Positions 38,485 through 51,600 of a DNA stretch of 64,000 bases are shown here, piece after piece. This DNA is from Azolla caroliniana (lineage: Eukaryota > Polypodiophyta): positions 16,554,001 through 16,618,000 of the forward strand of contig JBHGNT010000013.1 of NCBI GenBank assembly GCA_043228905.1, written 5' to 3'. A model generated the notes under the pieces. The model worked only from the letters and a program-made list of their open reading frames with translations, had not been told where the DNA came from and did not search any database. Position numbers and translations under genes: made by a program. Positions within the stretch are counted from its first letter, which is position 1, and each line of letters begins with the position of its first letter.

Positions 38485-39354
38485 ATATAATCTACAAGTG
38501 TTTGAAAGGTGAGTGATATTCTTAACATGCCATGAAATCATTTTGAAATATCTTCAACAAAATATGAACGGGAATACACTTTATCCACTCTCCATGAGCA
38601 CATTTGGAAAAGTCTAGCATCACAAATTAACTTCTTATAAAAATTGTTTATAAGGCTTACTCCTATGTTGCACAAAAAGAGGTTTTTAGGTAGTCAAGGA
38701 AGCGATGTTTGTATCAATTAAGCAATTGCATATTGTTTCCTTGTGAATATATTTTGTATAGCTTTTCAATTAGTTCATAAATTTATAATGGTTTTCCATA
38801 TATTTATTGTGAATGTAGGACAAAGAACCCATGTTAGTAGGGAACTCTTGTCTTGCCTATGTTGCTCATGCCCCCAACATCATATTCCCTAAAACCATAA
38901 ATTAAAGAGGGGTAGAAAGAATTGGTATGAGGTAAACCTTATAGGAAAAGCCTATCAATTTTCCTAATAATAAGAAACAACAAAACTATGGTTGAACAAT
39001 TAGGTACTTGTAAATGTTGTCTCTAATTAATCTGATTCTTATTAAGTAGCCTTTTGACAATATATGGCATCTCCATTTGCCTAAAACGATGCGTCATCAA
39101 CACATTAACGGGTTCTTTTGGATTTAGTTCTTAGGAAACATCAGGAAATAAGTTACACATCTTGCCTATATTATCCCACTTGCATAAGGGTGAGAATGAA
39201 ATGCACATGTCTAGTATGGTCTAGAAGGCCAGCATGCATTGGCCAAGAAAGAGAAGGTTCCACCACAAACAAGAGAAACATTAAATATTTGCAAAAGAAT
39301 GAAGAATGACACAATTAGATGGATAAATACAAGAAGAGAAACTCACCAACAATG

Positions 39355-39480
39355 TTGAACTTGAATGTTGGACCAATGCCCATAGGCTTGTTTGTATAAG
39401 TGTGAGATACTTATATGGTTCAACATTCGTTCCAATGCCAAATATCAAGTCTTTAGGCATTGGTCAACATTTAGGTTCAA
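39355..39480. repeat. Inverted repeat, MITE-like or hairpin
   Basis: The left arm TTGAACTTGAATGTTGGACC (39355-39380 in all) is matched by a right arm GGCATTGGTCAACATTTAGG (39456-39480 in all) read on the other strand, with about three mismatches or gaps. The unit is 126 bp. An additional partial copy of the arm occurs inside the spacer. No flanking target-site duplication is evident. Confidence 0.75.
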
Positions 39481-41307
39481 TAATCGTCTCAATTTTGGTT
39501 TAAAGCTTTGTCAAATAGGACCGTAAAGCATATATTTTCAGCAATCTTTGTATTGAGCATAATATAGTTAAGAGTGATAGTTAGCTCAAGACTTCATGCG
39601 TTGATTTGATTGTGGTCAAGTGCATCTTGTAATAATCCTTAGTCACAATATTGGTTAGTGTAATTGTATTATTATCATTGGGCACCAACAAATAGGTCAC
39701 ACAATGGATTTATGGGATCTCTTATAGATCCTCTCATTGGGAACTAGGTAGTTGGTCATGTATCTAGAGGTTTAGCTCATAGCGTGCTAGAGAGGCTAGG
39801 TAACGTTGATTGTAGCTCAAAATGAGACAAACTTATTGGAACCCAAGAGAGAACTTCAAAAAAATTCAATAACATTTAGACAACTTCCAAGTTCAAAGAA
39901 ACTATGCGCAACTCTTGTAAACACTTTAGCAAACAAGTGCAACATACAACCTCGAAAATGACCTTGTTTTCTCCTCTTTAGAAATATGACTATTGTATAT
40001 TATCCCTTGGGAGTTTGGTTCATGTTTCTTGATGTGGTGATGGATCTCTTTCGAGGAAACATGAAAAGGTTATGCACCTCCTTCAAGATTGGTTTGTTAT
40101 TAAAGCAAGGCTCAACATCAATACATTCATTGATTTCCTCAAAGGAGACGTTCAATTGGACAAAACAAGTCCTATATGCACACAACATCACCACATTTGT
40201 TTTTGAAGGAAATTGACAGGCAACGCCCTTCTCAAGTTTAAGTAAGGCTAAGGAATCAGCTTGAAACTTGAGTTATCGGCACCTAGATAGACTAGGGATG
40301 CAAGGAAGTAATAGATACGAGTTTCGTCCTCTTAGATTGCTAAGTTATTCTATCCAGGGACCCACATCCCAAATGCATTCCATTGGTTTTAATTGAGTTG
40401 TTAGAAGGAAGCAATATGGATTATCATTTATGAGTGGGTACTATAGGTAATGATATGCGGGAACAATGGTATGCATTGATGGGGGTGCAATTGTGAGCGA
40501 GGGGGAAATTGTTATATAGAATAATCTTCTTTGAACTTGATGGATTTGTAAAATGGGTTGACAGGCGATCGACCATTCTATATAACCAGGATTTTTTTTG
40601 TTGCATTGATCCATTAAGCCTCCTTGACTAATGGTAGCATGAAGGCGATTTACCCGCTAGTATTTGCGGCGAAACAATAAAAAAGAGAGTCTAGTCTCCT
40701 GCTTAACTGGAAATTGACAAGGTTTTGCAAGAAACTTCAACATATACTTGAACGAAGGGAGTCCTTCACATTCGCATAGCCCATTCTCTCTAGCTTTCTC
40801 TTGTTATACAATCGTTGTTGTTCCCGTTCTCAACCCTTTCATAATGGGTGGAAGGAGAAAGGGTGAGACTCCTCTCATCTCCTGCATGTTCTATCGCATT
40901 CCATTCATTCTCGGAGCAGGCGTGAAGCCAGCCAGCTAGCCAGCCTTCGCGACTTTACACGTTTCGACAATGGGGAGTAGTCTCGATATCAATCAAAATT
41001 TCGGGTACTTCACTCTCACACACTTGCTTGCTTCTATGAGCCTCGGGATGTAAGTCGCTTTCGGGAGTCTTGGCGGAAGAAGGGTGTGTGCCTGGCTCTC
41101 GCATGAAGAGAAGAGTTCTGCCACTCCTTTTTGAAGCCACTCTGAATTTTTAAAAAACTAATGCTTTTGTGACTTACCACACATGTGCTGCCTCCCCTGC
41201 TCCCAAACTCTTCTTAAAGACCACAGAGACTGACTGATTCTTCAAGACTAGAGACAGACAGAGACTAGTCTCAGCTTCTGATTCTCTAAGGAGATCGTGG
41301 GCTCAAT

Positions 41308-41376
41308 CCCCCCCCCCCCCATCTCACACAAATCTGTAGTAGGAGAGGCAGAGCAAGTGAGTGAGTGAGTGAGTGA
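41308..41376 (+). promoter_or_regulatory. C13 tract and (GTGA)n in RING-CH gene leader
   Basis: A C13 homopolymer (41308-41320) followed by five GTGA units (41357-41376) lies within 135 bp of the start codon, probably in the transcribed leader. Function unknown. Confidence 0.6.
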
Positions 41377-41440
41377 AAGAAAGAGAGTGAGTGAAAGAGC
41401 CCACAATCATCAGAGACAGACACGATAGGTTGTGTTGGCT

Positions 41441-43346
41441 ATGGCGGATGATGGGCAACAGCACGCCTCCATAGCGATCAGAGAGCACTCATGTGCAGAG
41501 CAGTGCTCTCTTGTAAGTTCCCCATCATCTGCCGCAGAATGCAGAATCTGCCAGGAAGAAGATGACCAATCGAACCTCGAGTCTCCCTGTGCTTGCTCTG
41601 GTACCCTCAAGGTTAGCCTGTTTCTTTCTATTCATATATATCTATCTATCTATATATATACACAAACACACATATATGTATGAATGTGTGTATGTATGTC
41701 TATATGCCTCTCTCTATTCATATATGTATGTATTTACTGATCTCACACAAGAAGTTTGTGTTTTCTTACATGATTATAATGCAAAATTAAGTTTTAATTC
41801 TCCTTCCTTCCTTCCTGATGGAGTATAGAGGGGGTGTTTCTCTCACTATATATACATTACTTGAGTTTTGTTTATGAACCATCAATCCTTGTTCTGTTAT
41901 AGGCCTTTATCAAGCATGGCAATTTTTACTTATGTTTTTGTTAATTTTCCCTGTTTCAGTATGCTCACCACAAATGTGTGCAGAGGTGGTGTGACGAGAA
42001 GGGAGACACGATATGCGAGATTTGTCATGAGGTGAATCTACATGTTTTCCTCTCACAATGCTGATTTGAAGGGCTCGCCGCAATAATATCTAGTGTTCAG
42101 GGATCAATGTGTAGCCTATGGGACCTTAAAACTGTTGTAAAGAGCGACTAAAGAAGGTGTCTAGGGTCAAATGTATGCAATGCTAGGAAATCCAAATGCA
42201 TGCATAGGTAGGCTACATATATTCAGTGGTATGTAGAGATAGTAAATCAGAATTTGCTACCATTGTCATGTTTCAGCCTTATAAATGTGGATATCATTCC
42301 CCACCACCTCCTCCGCCTATCTTGCAGCTTCAACCAGGAACTGTGGCCATAGATTTCAGGTAACCTTCCTCTCGAGAGAAGATTTCCGTCAAAAGTTGTT
42401 TGGCATGTAAGTTGGCTCAAAATACAATGTGATTGCGATGAATGACTGTACAGTGATGATTGGGGTCTTCCGGGTTCACGCTCAATGGAGCTTCGTGACC
42501 CGCGTATTCTTGCTCTTGCTGCAGCTCAAAGACGTTTCCTGGAATCTGAATATGACGAGTACAGCCCCATTCATTCTGGCACTTCTACCTGCTGTCGATC
42601 GTTAGTGCTCATCGTAAGTTCTCCTTGTTAGAATTGAAGAAAACAAATAGGTTCAAATGGCTAATTTCATATGGTTTCCGGGAAGTTTTTGTTAGATTCA
42701 GGTTTTTGGCAAGAATTTATTGTAAACTTTTCCCCTTAAATGAGCCAAATGTTGTGAAAATTTTGAAATCTTAGCCCAGTACTTCTAGACTAGCTCAATT
42801 ATTTATATACTAAGCTGAGTATTTTGATCTTCTTTCTTATGTCCCCCCCTTCAGTTATTATTCTTATACTTAAGGCATTTATTCTGATTCTATTTTGTCA
42901 TTACATTCTTCCACAGCTGTTGGCATTGTTATTGCTTCGTCACACAATTACCATGATGGATTCGACGGCTGATGATGATGCTTCCATGTTCATAGTGGTA
43001 AGGCCCTGTTTAATTTGAATTGGGTTTACATATATACACATAGTCATATATGCCTGTGTCAAAATGATCCTAACTTCTTGCACAGATTTTCCTTCTCCGG
43101 GTTGTTGGGTTTTTCCTACCTTGTTACATTGTGGCCCGAGCCATGAACATGCTAGAGGCACGTCGACAAGAGGTACCTTATACTTAAATCTAAACGTCTT
43201 CACAAACTCAATATATGCAGTTCTTTTGAAGTGAAATGAGGTCCTCGAAACCAATCCTTTCTTGATTGAAGTTCCAGGCAGGGCTCTTGCTTCGCACAAG
43301 GCCAGACATTCTTACCCTGGTGCCCGCAGTCGGACAAGCACGATAA
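41441..43346 (+). CDS. RING-CH (RINGv) membrane E3 ubiquitin ligase with DUF3675
   Basis: Seven exons: 41441-41611, 41960-42031, 42277-42359, 42454-42613, 42917-42997, 43086-43172, 43278-43346; 240 residues plus TAA. The RING-CH finger has all eight ligands: C34, C37, C50, C52, H60, C63, C76, C79, in the C4HC3 order that defines MARCH-type ligases. It is followed by a Pro-rich YHSPPPPPP stretch, the DUF3675 signature DWGL.....LRDPRILALAAAQRRFLESEYDEY, and two hydrophobic segments (about 157-172 and 188-210) forming a hairpin anchor, LLALLLLRH and FLLRVVGFFLPCYIVARAM. Plant members of this group (PIT1-like) are endomembrane ubiquitin ligases; the substrate is unknown. ATG 41441 gives the start seen in relatives (MAD...). 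The C-terminus is short compared with angiosperm relatives. Confidence 0.93.
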
Positions 43347-46029
43347 TGACAACAACAAAAGACGAAACGTCTTCAAATTGAAGCAGCAGTTTTCTCAAGC
43401 CAAACCATCTTCACATCCAACCTCTGTCTCTTTCATTCGCTCAATGGTGAAACCTTACTTAGGCATGGTGTGGTTTGGCTCATGCATATATGTATATCAT
43501 TCCTTGGAGAAAAAAGAAGAAGAGAACTTTAGGCTCTCCATCCGTGGATTGTGTATTTACAGTTTCCTCTTTAAATAATGCAGATAGCATATAATGTAGT
43601 GAACATTTGGATATAAACGAACGTTTTGATTGTGCAATATTGAGGCTTTTAACTATTATGGTAACTCACCTTGTTTTTTTTGCTCCAATTTACTTGATTA
43701 GGTGATCTTTTTATGCACAAATTTCCTCGACAAGCAATGCATTTGAAAGTATGCTGATAGATAGAGTACATAAGAGGATTATCCTCTAATTCAATATCAT
43801 TTGCACATCTACGTAATTCACCTTTACCATATTAACATGCACTTGCAGAATTGGTATGCTATGTTCTTTGTCTTTGCATAATTTATGGTGATTTTATCAT
43901 AAGGGAGGGAGTTATGTTTGAAAACAGCAAGCAGGGGTCAAGACACTTCGTTCTTAGGTGATCGAAGCAATGCATAACTTTTCTTTTTGTTGGTCTTAAG
44001 GGCATGAATCATACTCTCTTGTGTGAAGCTTATCTGATACAGCTCTTAGATGCAGCAATATTCGTCATAATGCCTTCACGGATGTTTCCTTGCAAGGGAA
44101 ATATGTCTTGAAAGATAGCAAATCCTTGCAATAGATCTATCTCATTATTTATTTTCAGCTGATTTCAAGCAAGTTAAACTCAACTTAAATTCTTGTCAAA
44201 TTTCAAGCAAGATTACACAAACATGTTCAGATTCAAGCTTCCATTCCACTTATCATAACCATATCATTGCCAAAATATGTATACACTAGCCTCTTTCACA
44301 TAATCGTCATTCTTGGACTTCGTTAGTTCACAACCAAATGTTTGTCGCCATTGAAATGTGATGCGAGGGAATAGCTAATTTATTTTCGAATGCTAGTTAC
44401 ACTTTAATCATTTTTATCTTCTTAGGCTGAACTTTATGATGAGTAAGGTAACAACATTTTCCAATCTCCACTTTGTTGAAACATTGACAATTCACTTAAG
44501 AACAATTATAATTACGATTGTCATTATCACACTCCATAGTTATTGATAGGATTTGTTATAAATTCATTTAATTTTACAAAATTATTTCCATTCACGAAAA
44601 ATGAACAAATTTTTTGATAGGCTTAAATGTAAAGCAAGAATTGAATTGACCTCCAACAATATGAAAGGGCATAACCATTGCAACATCAACACAAGATCAT
44701 GTACCAACATTATGTAACAAGTTTAGTCTATTTTTTAAGTCTAGAGTGTCTTTTTTTTACCCACCTAATTGTTGCAATTCCAACTTCAATCATACCCAAT
44801 ATCACATAAACAAATTTCCCCCCCTCTACACATACAACTTGACCATTATGGTTTTCACACACATCTTTTTGTTGCACTTTGATAGGAAATCCAAATTACA
44901 TGGGCATGCGTATGCATACATGCAGTTGTTCGTGCTTGCAACATAAAGCATGCATACCTATGAACATTTGACCCAAAACTGGTCGATGTCCATCAAGAAG
45001 CCTTTGGGAAATTTTTCGTAGTTGGCCAAACCCATCTCCAAGCTTTGTGATAGGGTTCGCCATCGTATGTAAATTTCGGCCAATGTGAATCATATTATTC
45101 ATTTGGAAGATTATATAATGAAAGAAATCAAATGATAACTTACGTAAGTTCTCTTTAAAGTATCCTTAAACATAGTATCCATCATTGGTTCATGATTAAA
45201 TGCTTCATCATAGACATGGGTCTCAAATATTTTATTTTTATTTTCTTGTATTAAATCCAAAGAAAGGTAATGAGAACTTATGCTTGCTCTTTTATTAGTT
45301 CAAAAAAGCATTAGCACAAAGACATTATATATCCATACAAAAACATACTTCTTGAATGATTATTAGCAGCATAAATGAACTCAAAACCAAACCAAAAGCA
45401 TGAATAAATGTCACCCAAGATTCATGTCGATATTGTATATTACATTCTTGGAGTCATAAGAGTGTTAGAATCACGATTAAGAAGCGATTTACAAAAGAAA
45501 ATATGAATATACTTTATGTATGTACGATGAGTGTACCGAAATATGGAACCTCAATTTGTCTAGGGGGTTCCCAAGCTTGGATTCACATGGAGGTTTTAAG
45601 GTACACAACCAACTTTAGTCAGTTTGTAAAAAACAATCATAGTTGTGTCTTATAAGGCATGTACTCATAGGCTTGTATTAAAACGCTAAAAACGACGACT
45701 AAGAGTTTAATAACAAGACAATGCATGGAGACAAAAAAACATAAAAAATAGAATCATCAAGGGTTCACCATGGAGAAATTTCAGCCCTACAATTTAAAAA
45801 AAGATCGATAATGACCCAAGTAGACAGAAAACGAGTTTTGAGGTAAGTTAGGTTTGATGATTTTGATGTATACTTTACTCCACATTAGCAACTTGATTTG
45901 ATTGAAATCAAAAGCATCCATGATATTAGCTTAAATGAGTTTTGCACCCAAAATATCGACTATGGTTGTAAAATGAATATCATCAACAATGGCGATTGAA
46001 TGAGTCATTGAGGGTCAAAGCATTACACG

Positions 46030-46255
46030 AAGGATATAATCGATTTACTTGCATCTTGAAGCATTTACTAGTCTTTAATTTGTCTGTGAAACATTTGAAT
46101 GGAGCGCAAAACCATTTTAAATTGGAAGGAACATAGTGAGCCAAGGATATAATCGATTTACTTGCATCTTGAAGCATTTACTAGTCTTTAATTTGTCTGT
46201 GAAACATTTGAATGGAGCGCAAAACCATTTTAAATTGAAAGGAACATAGTCAGCC
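46030..46255. repeat. 113-bp near-identical tandem duplication
   Basis: Copies start AAGGATATAATCGATTTACT at 46030 and 46143 and run to GGAACATAGT. I count only two differences (TTGGAAGG/TTGAAAGG and AGTGAGCC/AGTCAGCC), so this is among the youngest duplications in the window. Confidence 0.95.
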
Positions 46256-47582
46256 CTTGTTTCGTCACCATTTTTCAGCTCCTCCCCCATTGCCCATGTA
46301 ATGCCTTCTCTTTCTTTGTGCTACTTTAGTAATCATTACGAGTTTCTTTCATCTAGTTAGAAACCACAAGGTTAATTTAGAAAGCTTTGCAATATAAATT
46401 TATATGTTATTACTTCCCCCTTACAACATGTGAAAACATTTAATATCCTATAAGGTGGAGTTATCCATTATAGATTCACCTTGGAAACTTAAAATTCAAC
46501 ATGTGATCTAGATGAGGGCAAACATTAAGACCGTTGTGTGCACGTTATAAAGAGTGAGCACACTTAGAAGTCATGATTTATTAAATTTCACTCTCAAACT
46601 TTATATGCTTAAATGTGCATAAGTTTCTAGAATAGAGCTCCTTGCAAAACTCTCTAGTTTTTCTCGTATATAGTGGGATCCAGCTTTGATACCCATCAAC
46701 TACATCAATGTCAAGTTGCTAACCGAAATAAGAAAAACCACCTAACATCCACAACTACAATGACACATCATACACAATGGGACATATTTAACAATATTGT
46801 CATTTAGGAAATACCTATGAGGACATGCAACAAACATTGTGGTCGTATCATATAATAGGATTTGAAACAAGAAAAGTTGAATCATCTTACATAGGTGGGT
46901 TCAAATGAGAAAATGTTAATCATGGATGAGTTTATATTTTTGCTTTTCTTTCAATGGGGGATCGACCTTGACATCTTACCAAAATAAAAGTAAACATCTT
47001 CCTCGTTAGGACATCACAAACAAGGATCATAATTTCTTCAAAAGGAAACATCCTACTTGGTAGTAAGTTCACATACAAAGAATCATAATTTCTTCATGTA
47101 TTATCCTACAATCTTTCATTTGGTGTTTCGATATTTGCTTGAATAATAGGTGGCAATCTCTATCAAGAAGTCGCATGCAAGGATCATAAATTTGTCAAGC
47201 GATCATTCTATAATATCTTACTTTGTGTTTCAATATTTGTTTGGACATTCCGCAGCCATCTATATTTCCATTTCTCATTAAGACCCATTGCAAGAGGTTC
47301 AGATCTGAAACAGAAATACCAATATTGTCTATAGATCTATGATTTCCATATCCTTGAGGGAAACCTTCTTCTCTAACAATATTGTAGAACACACATCCAT
47401 GAGGCTTCACGGGTCATAAGAACCATGAAAGAGTGTCCTTCAGGATGAACTTCAATTGATTTTTATTAGATCAAGCAGGCGTGCATACACTCAACACGAC
47501 CCTGAAAAGGTGGGCAAGAATGGGAAAGGGGACAATGTAAGCAAGCCCAAGATGTGATGAAGAAGCAAAGGGGAGAGAGAAA

Positions 47583-47617
47583 GAGAGAGAGAGAGAGTGT
47601 GTGTGTGTGTGTGTGTG
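47583..47617. repeat. (GA)n(GT)n compound microsatellite
   Basis: A GA run passes directly into a GT run of about ten units. Confidence 0.93.
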
Positions 47618-48690
47618 AACTCCACCAACACCAACAATGCGAGACATCAATAGAAATAACAGACTAACTTCAAAAACAAAGCTGAAAAAATTAATGAAAA
47701 ATGGAAAAAGGGAGTAGAGAGCAATTTTCATTAGCAAGCTTCATCACAGATCAGATTTTACTACTGCATTTGCATTTGCAACTTGAGTGTTAGTAAGGGC
47801 CACTACAATTTGTTATCATGACAACCCCTGTATTAATGGTTTATATGTACACAACACAGAATTAGACACTCTTGGGTTCTGTTTGCTCTTTCTATGTGCC
47901 TGTAAATTGTAATGCAACTCAGCTAAATCTCTCTATTGGATACCTCCTTTTATTTCTAAGAGTCGTTACCAATCCATAGCTTCCCATTACATTTCATAAT
48001 CCTCTCAGATATATGAATATATACATAGGTCAATTTCCACAGATAACCCAGTCATCAGTGAATGGCTCATAGAGTCCAAAGATACCCACCTAATTCATTT
48101 TGAATTTGTAATCCTTCATAAGTTATTTAGTTGATCCTCAAGGGTCACATTTAAATAAATTGGATTTCTCACGTACTTCCATTACTTCTGCATTTGAAGC
48201 AACAAGCACTATTGGAGACATATTCCTGGATAACAAAACAGATTGGGGTTCTCATTCAGTCCTGCTCACACACAAACAGATTAATTGAGGAAGGGATAAT
48301 ACAACAAGGTGAACACATAAGTATGTATATATACAGAATGAACAAAAGTGTTAATTTCCTTAATTTAATGTTGCTTTCTTTGGGTTTGTGGCTCCAGCCA
48401 CAATGCCATCTTATGTGTTGGTGTATGTAAGCAATGAATTTGTGATCCTAAGATAATTATAGTGATAATTTGCATTTCAATTTTAGATAATGTTTTTTCT
48501 GTGATAATTTGTATTTAAATGAAATGTGATAATGTTTTTTCTGTGATAATCTGTGATAATGAAATGACATGTATTTTGGTGCCTATCTCAGAGCAGAAAC
48601 CATGGCAATCCGAATTCAATGCTATAGAACTGAGCTTTTCAATCCATTGATAACCACGAGCAGATACAATGATATGCAAATTTGACAGAT

Positions 48691-51600
48691 ATGACTCTTG
48701 AAGAGGTGCTGAAGGATGTAACTTTAAAGGAGATGGAGAACTCCGAGGTTGAGCAATTGAAAGAGCTACTTGCAATAGAGAAGAAGAGTGTCTCTGAAAT
48801 GTCGGCCGAGCTACAAACCTTGAAAACAGAAATAGGAAATAACAAACATGAAACCGAACGTTTCACATTGGTGAAGAAAAGGTTTGATGATAGAAGGTAT
48901 ATGCAACAACCGAAGGTTCATTTAGAGCTAGAAGATGCAGAGAATACCATAGCTGAGCTTAAAGAAGAGGTGGCTTACAAGGCTAGTGTGAACAGGAGCC
49001 TCGCATTGCAACTCGAGAAAACAATCGAGTCCAACTCAGAACTTCTCCTGGAGATAAAAGACTTGGATGATTTGCTACAAAGCAGAGAAAAAGAGATAGC
49101 GAAACTCAGAGGAATGAATGATTCTGCCAATTATTTTGAAGAAGAGAAGGCTTTATGGATGAAAAAACTTGAAGAAAGCGAGAAAGTAATCAAAGAACTC
49201 AAGTTATACATAGAGGAGCACACAATACATGGGAAAACAGAGGATATCGATAAGCTGAAATTAGATTTGGAGAAGGCAGGCAGAGAATGTGGTGAGATAC
49301 GGGAAGAGAACATGAATCTTTTGTCACAATTGATGAACCTACGCCATCTAACCAATGAAAAAGATGCTTTGGTTCACCGACTTGAATCAAAATTGGCCAC
49401 ATGGCAAGACCAAGTCCCCTCTACTGAGAATGGATTGGAAAAGAAGCTAAAAGAACTACAGTGTACAGTTAATGATCTGCGAGATAAGCTTCACCTCTCT
49501 GAGGAGTTATCACAAAGCCAGCTAGATAGCAATAAGGTCTTTCTGGAAGAGCTTAGTTCTACTGTTGACACATTGCGGATCAAGAATGAGCAACTGGAAT
49601 CGATGCTAAAGAAATCAGAGGAGAGTAATTCTTCCTTGACCCAAGAGATTTCAATGCTAAGAAAAGACATCATAGAGCATGAGAAAGAGCGATCATTGCT
49701 CATGTCACAGAGAGGTCAAATGAAAACCTTGAGAGAAAAGATATCTGTAATCACCCAAAGTTACGAGATTGCCATTAATACCATCGAGAATCTTGAAGGT
49801 GTGAATAAAACTTTGCAGGAGGAAAAAGATGAAGCGTTTTCTGTTCTAAAGAAACAGCTTACAAGTACCGAGGAAAAACTAGATGAAATGAACTTGCAAT
49901 GTCAAGAGGTAAATAAAGACTTAACTGAGGCACAGAATCAACTTAGACAGAAAGAAGAAGAGGTCCACTTTCTCCGTAATGCTAAGGAAATAGCTGATGC
50001 TTCTCTGAGGTCTTTTCAGTTGACACACAAAGAGTTACAAGACCATGTTAACTCACTTCTCATAGCTAAAGAAAAAGCCGATACTTCTTTAAGGTCATCG
50101 AAGGCAGCACAAGCAACTCTACAACAGAAATTGCAAGAGCTGGAGCAGATTTGTTCTCAAAGGCTTCAACAACTCCACGAGGCTAATGATGATATTGCAA
50201 AGCTTAGAGATGATTTAGAAAGGGCTCAGGACAAGCTCCAGCAGACTTATTATAAGCTAGCTGAGGCTGAAATTGACAAATGTGGCTTAGAGCGAAGACA
50301 TCAGGATAATGCCGAAGAGGATCGAAACACGAATAATAAGCCATTTGACCTTCACCAAAAAGACATAGATGATTTGAAGATGTCATTATTGGCATCAGAG
50401 AGTAGAGTGCACGAACTGAAGCTAGAAAATGCTAATCTTGCAGAGAAACTGTCTGATGTGGCATCTGAGAAAAATGAAATCAGTCATAGATTGAAATCAG
50501 CACAGCAAAGAGAGCTCGAATTAGACAAGAAAGTCAAAGACATGGGTAGAGAACTCCTCGACATTCAAAATGAAACAGTTGTCTATGAACAAACAATGAC
50601 CCAACTCGAGAGCAGATTACAGTTCCTTGGTGGCAAGAGAATCGATCAAGAAGAAAAACTGATCGTCCAGCTGCAAGGGTTGACAGCTTCACATCATGAG
50701 ATGCTCATGGAAAAAGAGAAAGCACAAAGCTGCATTAATAAACTCCAGAATGACAATGCAAATCTTACGAAGGAGCTGACCATGTGGAAAGATAAGGCAA
50801 AAAGTGCTAGGCATCAAAATGCTTCATTGGAAGAAAAGAATACTAGCATTTCCAAAAGTGCTAAAAAAGCACCTGAGCTTGACCAGAAAAATGAAATAGT
50901 CCGGCTTCGCAAGCACGCATCTGACTTGAAGAAAAAGCTCATTGAGCAAGAAGAGGAAAAAGATGAGATAAAAAAGAAAATGTTATTATTCCAACGGGAG
51001 GTCCAACACAAATCTGAACTTCTAGCTCTTTCCAAGAAAAAGCTTCGAGAAAAAGAGAAGGATGATATTAATGGAGGCCAAAAGCCCACGAAGCATCAAC
51101 CTAAAACTACGCATAAGATGATGAGCACTGGCACTGGCATGTCTCAAAGTGTAAAAGCCATGGCCAACCTTGCAGAAAAAGTGAAATTGCTTGAGGTAAA
51201 CGACTCACTCAAGCATCAAGTTTCTGTCTCATTTTGCTACCATTCCCACAAGACAAATCGTTTTTTTTGTTCTTTGTTTGCAAGTTGCATGTTGACTGGG
51301 AGTAACTCAGCAAACCAAAAATACACTTTTTTTTGCTCTTTTGATTTTGGATAGGAGCAACTCAACACCAAAAATGTAGAGTTAGAAGCAGCAAAGTTTC
51401 TTCTTGAGGGAAAAGAACAACTCCTGTGCAAAAAGGCAGAGCATGATACTGGGGTTCGTAGACAATGTCAAGATGAGGTATTAGGACCGATTCTGCAAAT
51501 TTAAAGACACTAATCATATTTCCTGTTATATAGTTTTTCACTTATATATATATAGATAACTGAACATGAAGAAGGTTCAGTGGTTTAAGATATAGTTGAT

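Larger units (their letters stand above)
34670..41440. other. 6.8-kb gene-poor region
   Basis: No gene recognised on either strand. The DNA is AT-rich and contains a 114-bp tandem pair (38258-38484), an inverted repeat with a 75-bp spacer (39355-39480), short runs of A and T, and, at its right end, the promoter and leader of the RING-CH gene (C13 tract 41308-41320, GTGA microsatellite 41357-41376). Open frames of 60-100 codons (for example 38070-38357 and 39986-40216) resemble nothing I know and are probably chance or relics of transposable elements. Confidence 0.6.
43347..48690. other. 5.3-kb gene-poor region
   Basis: No gene recognised. Contents are a near-perfect 113-bp tandem duplication (46030-46255), a composite GA/GT microsatellite (47583-47617) and AT-rich DNA. 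The missing 5' part of the downstream coiled-coil gene would be expected here, but no NT-C2 domain exon could be found by eye. An acceptor-like TTTGACAG ends at 48688. Confidence 0.6.

Noticed and set aside
48515-51431. Serine-rich minus-strand frames
   Set aside because: Antisense of a Glu/Lys-rich coiled-coil region; composition shadow only.
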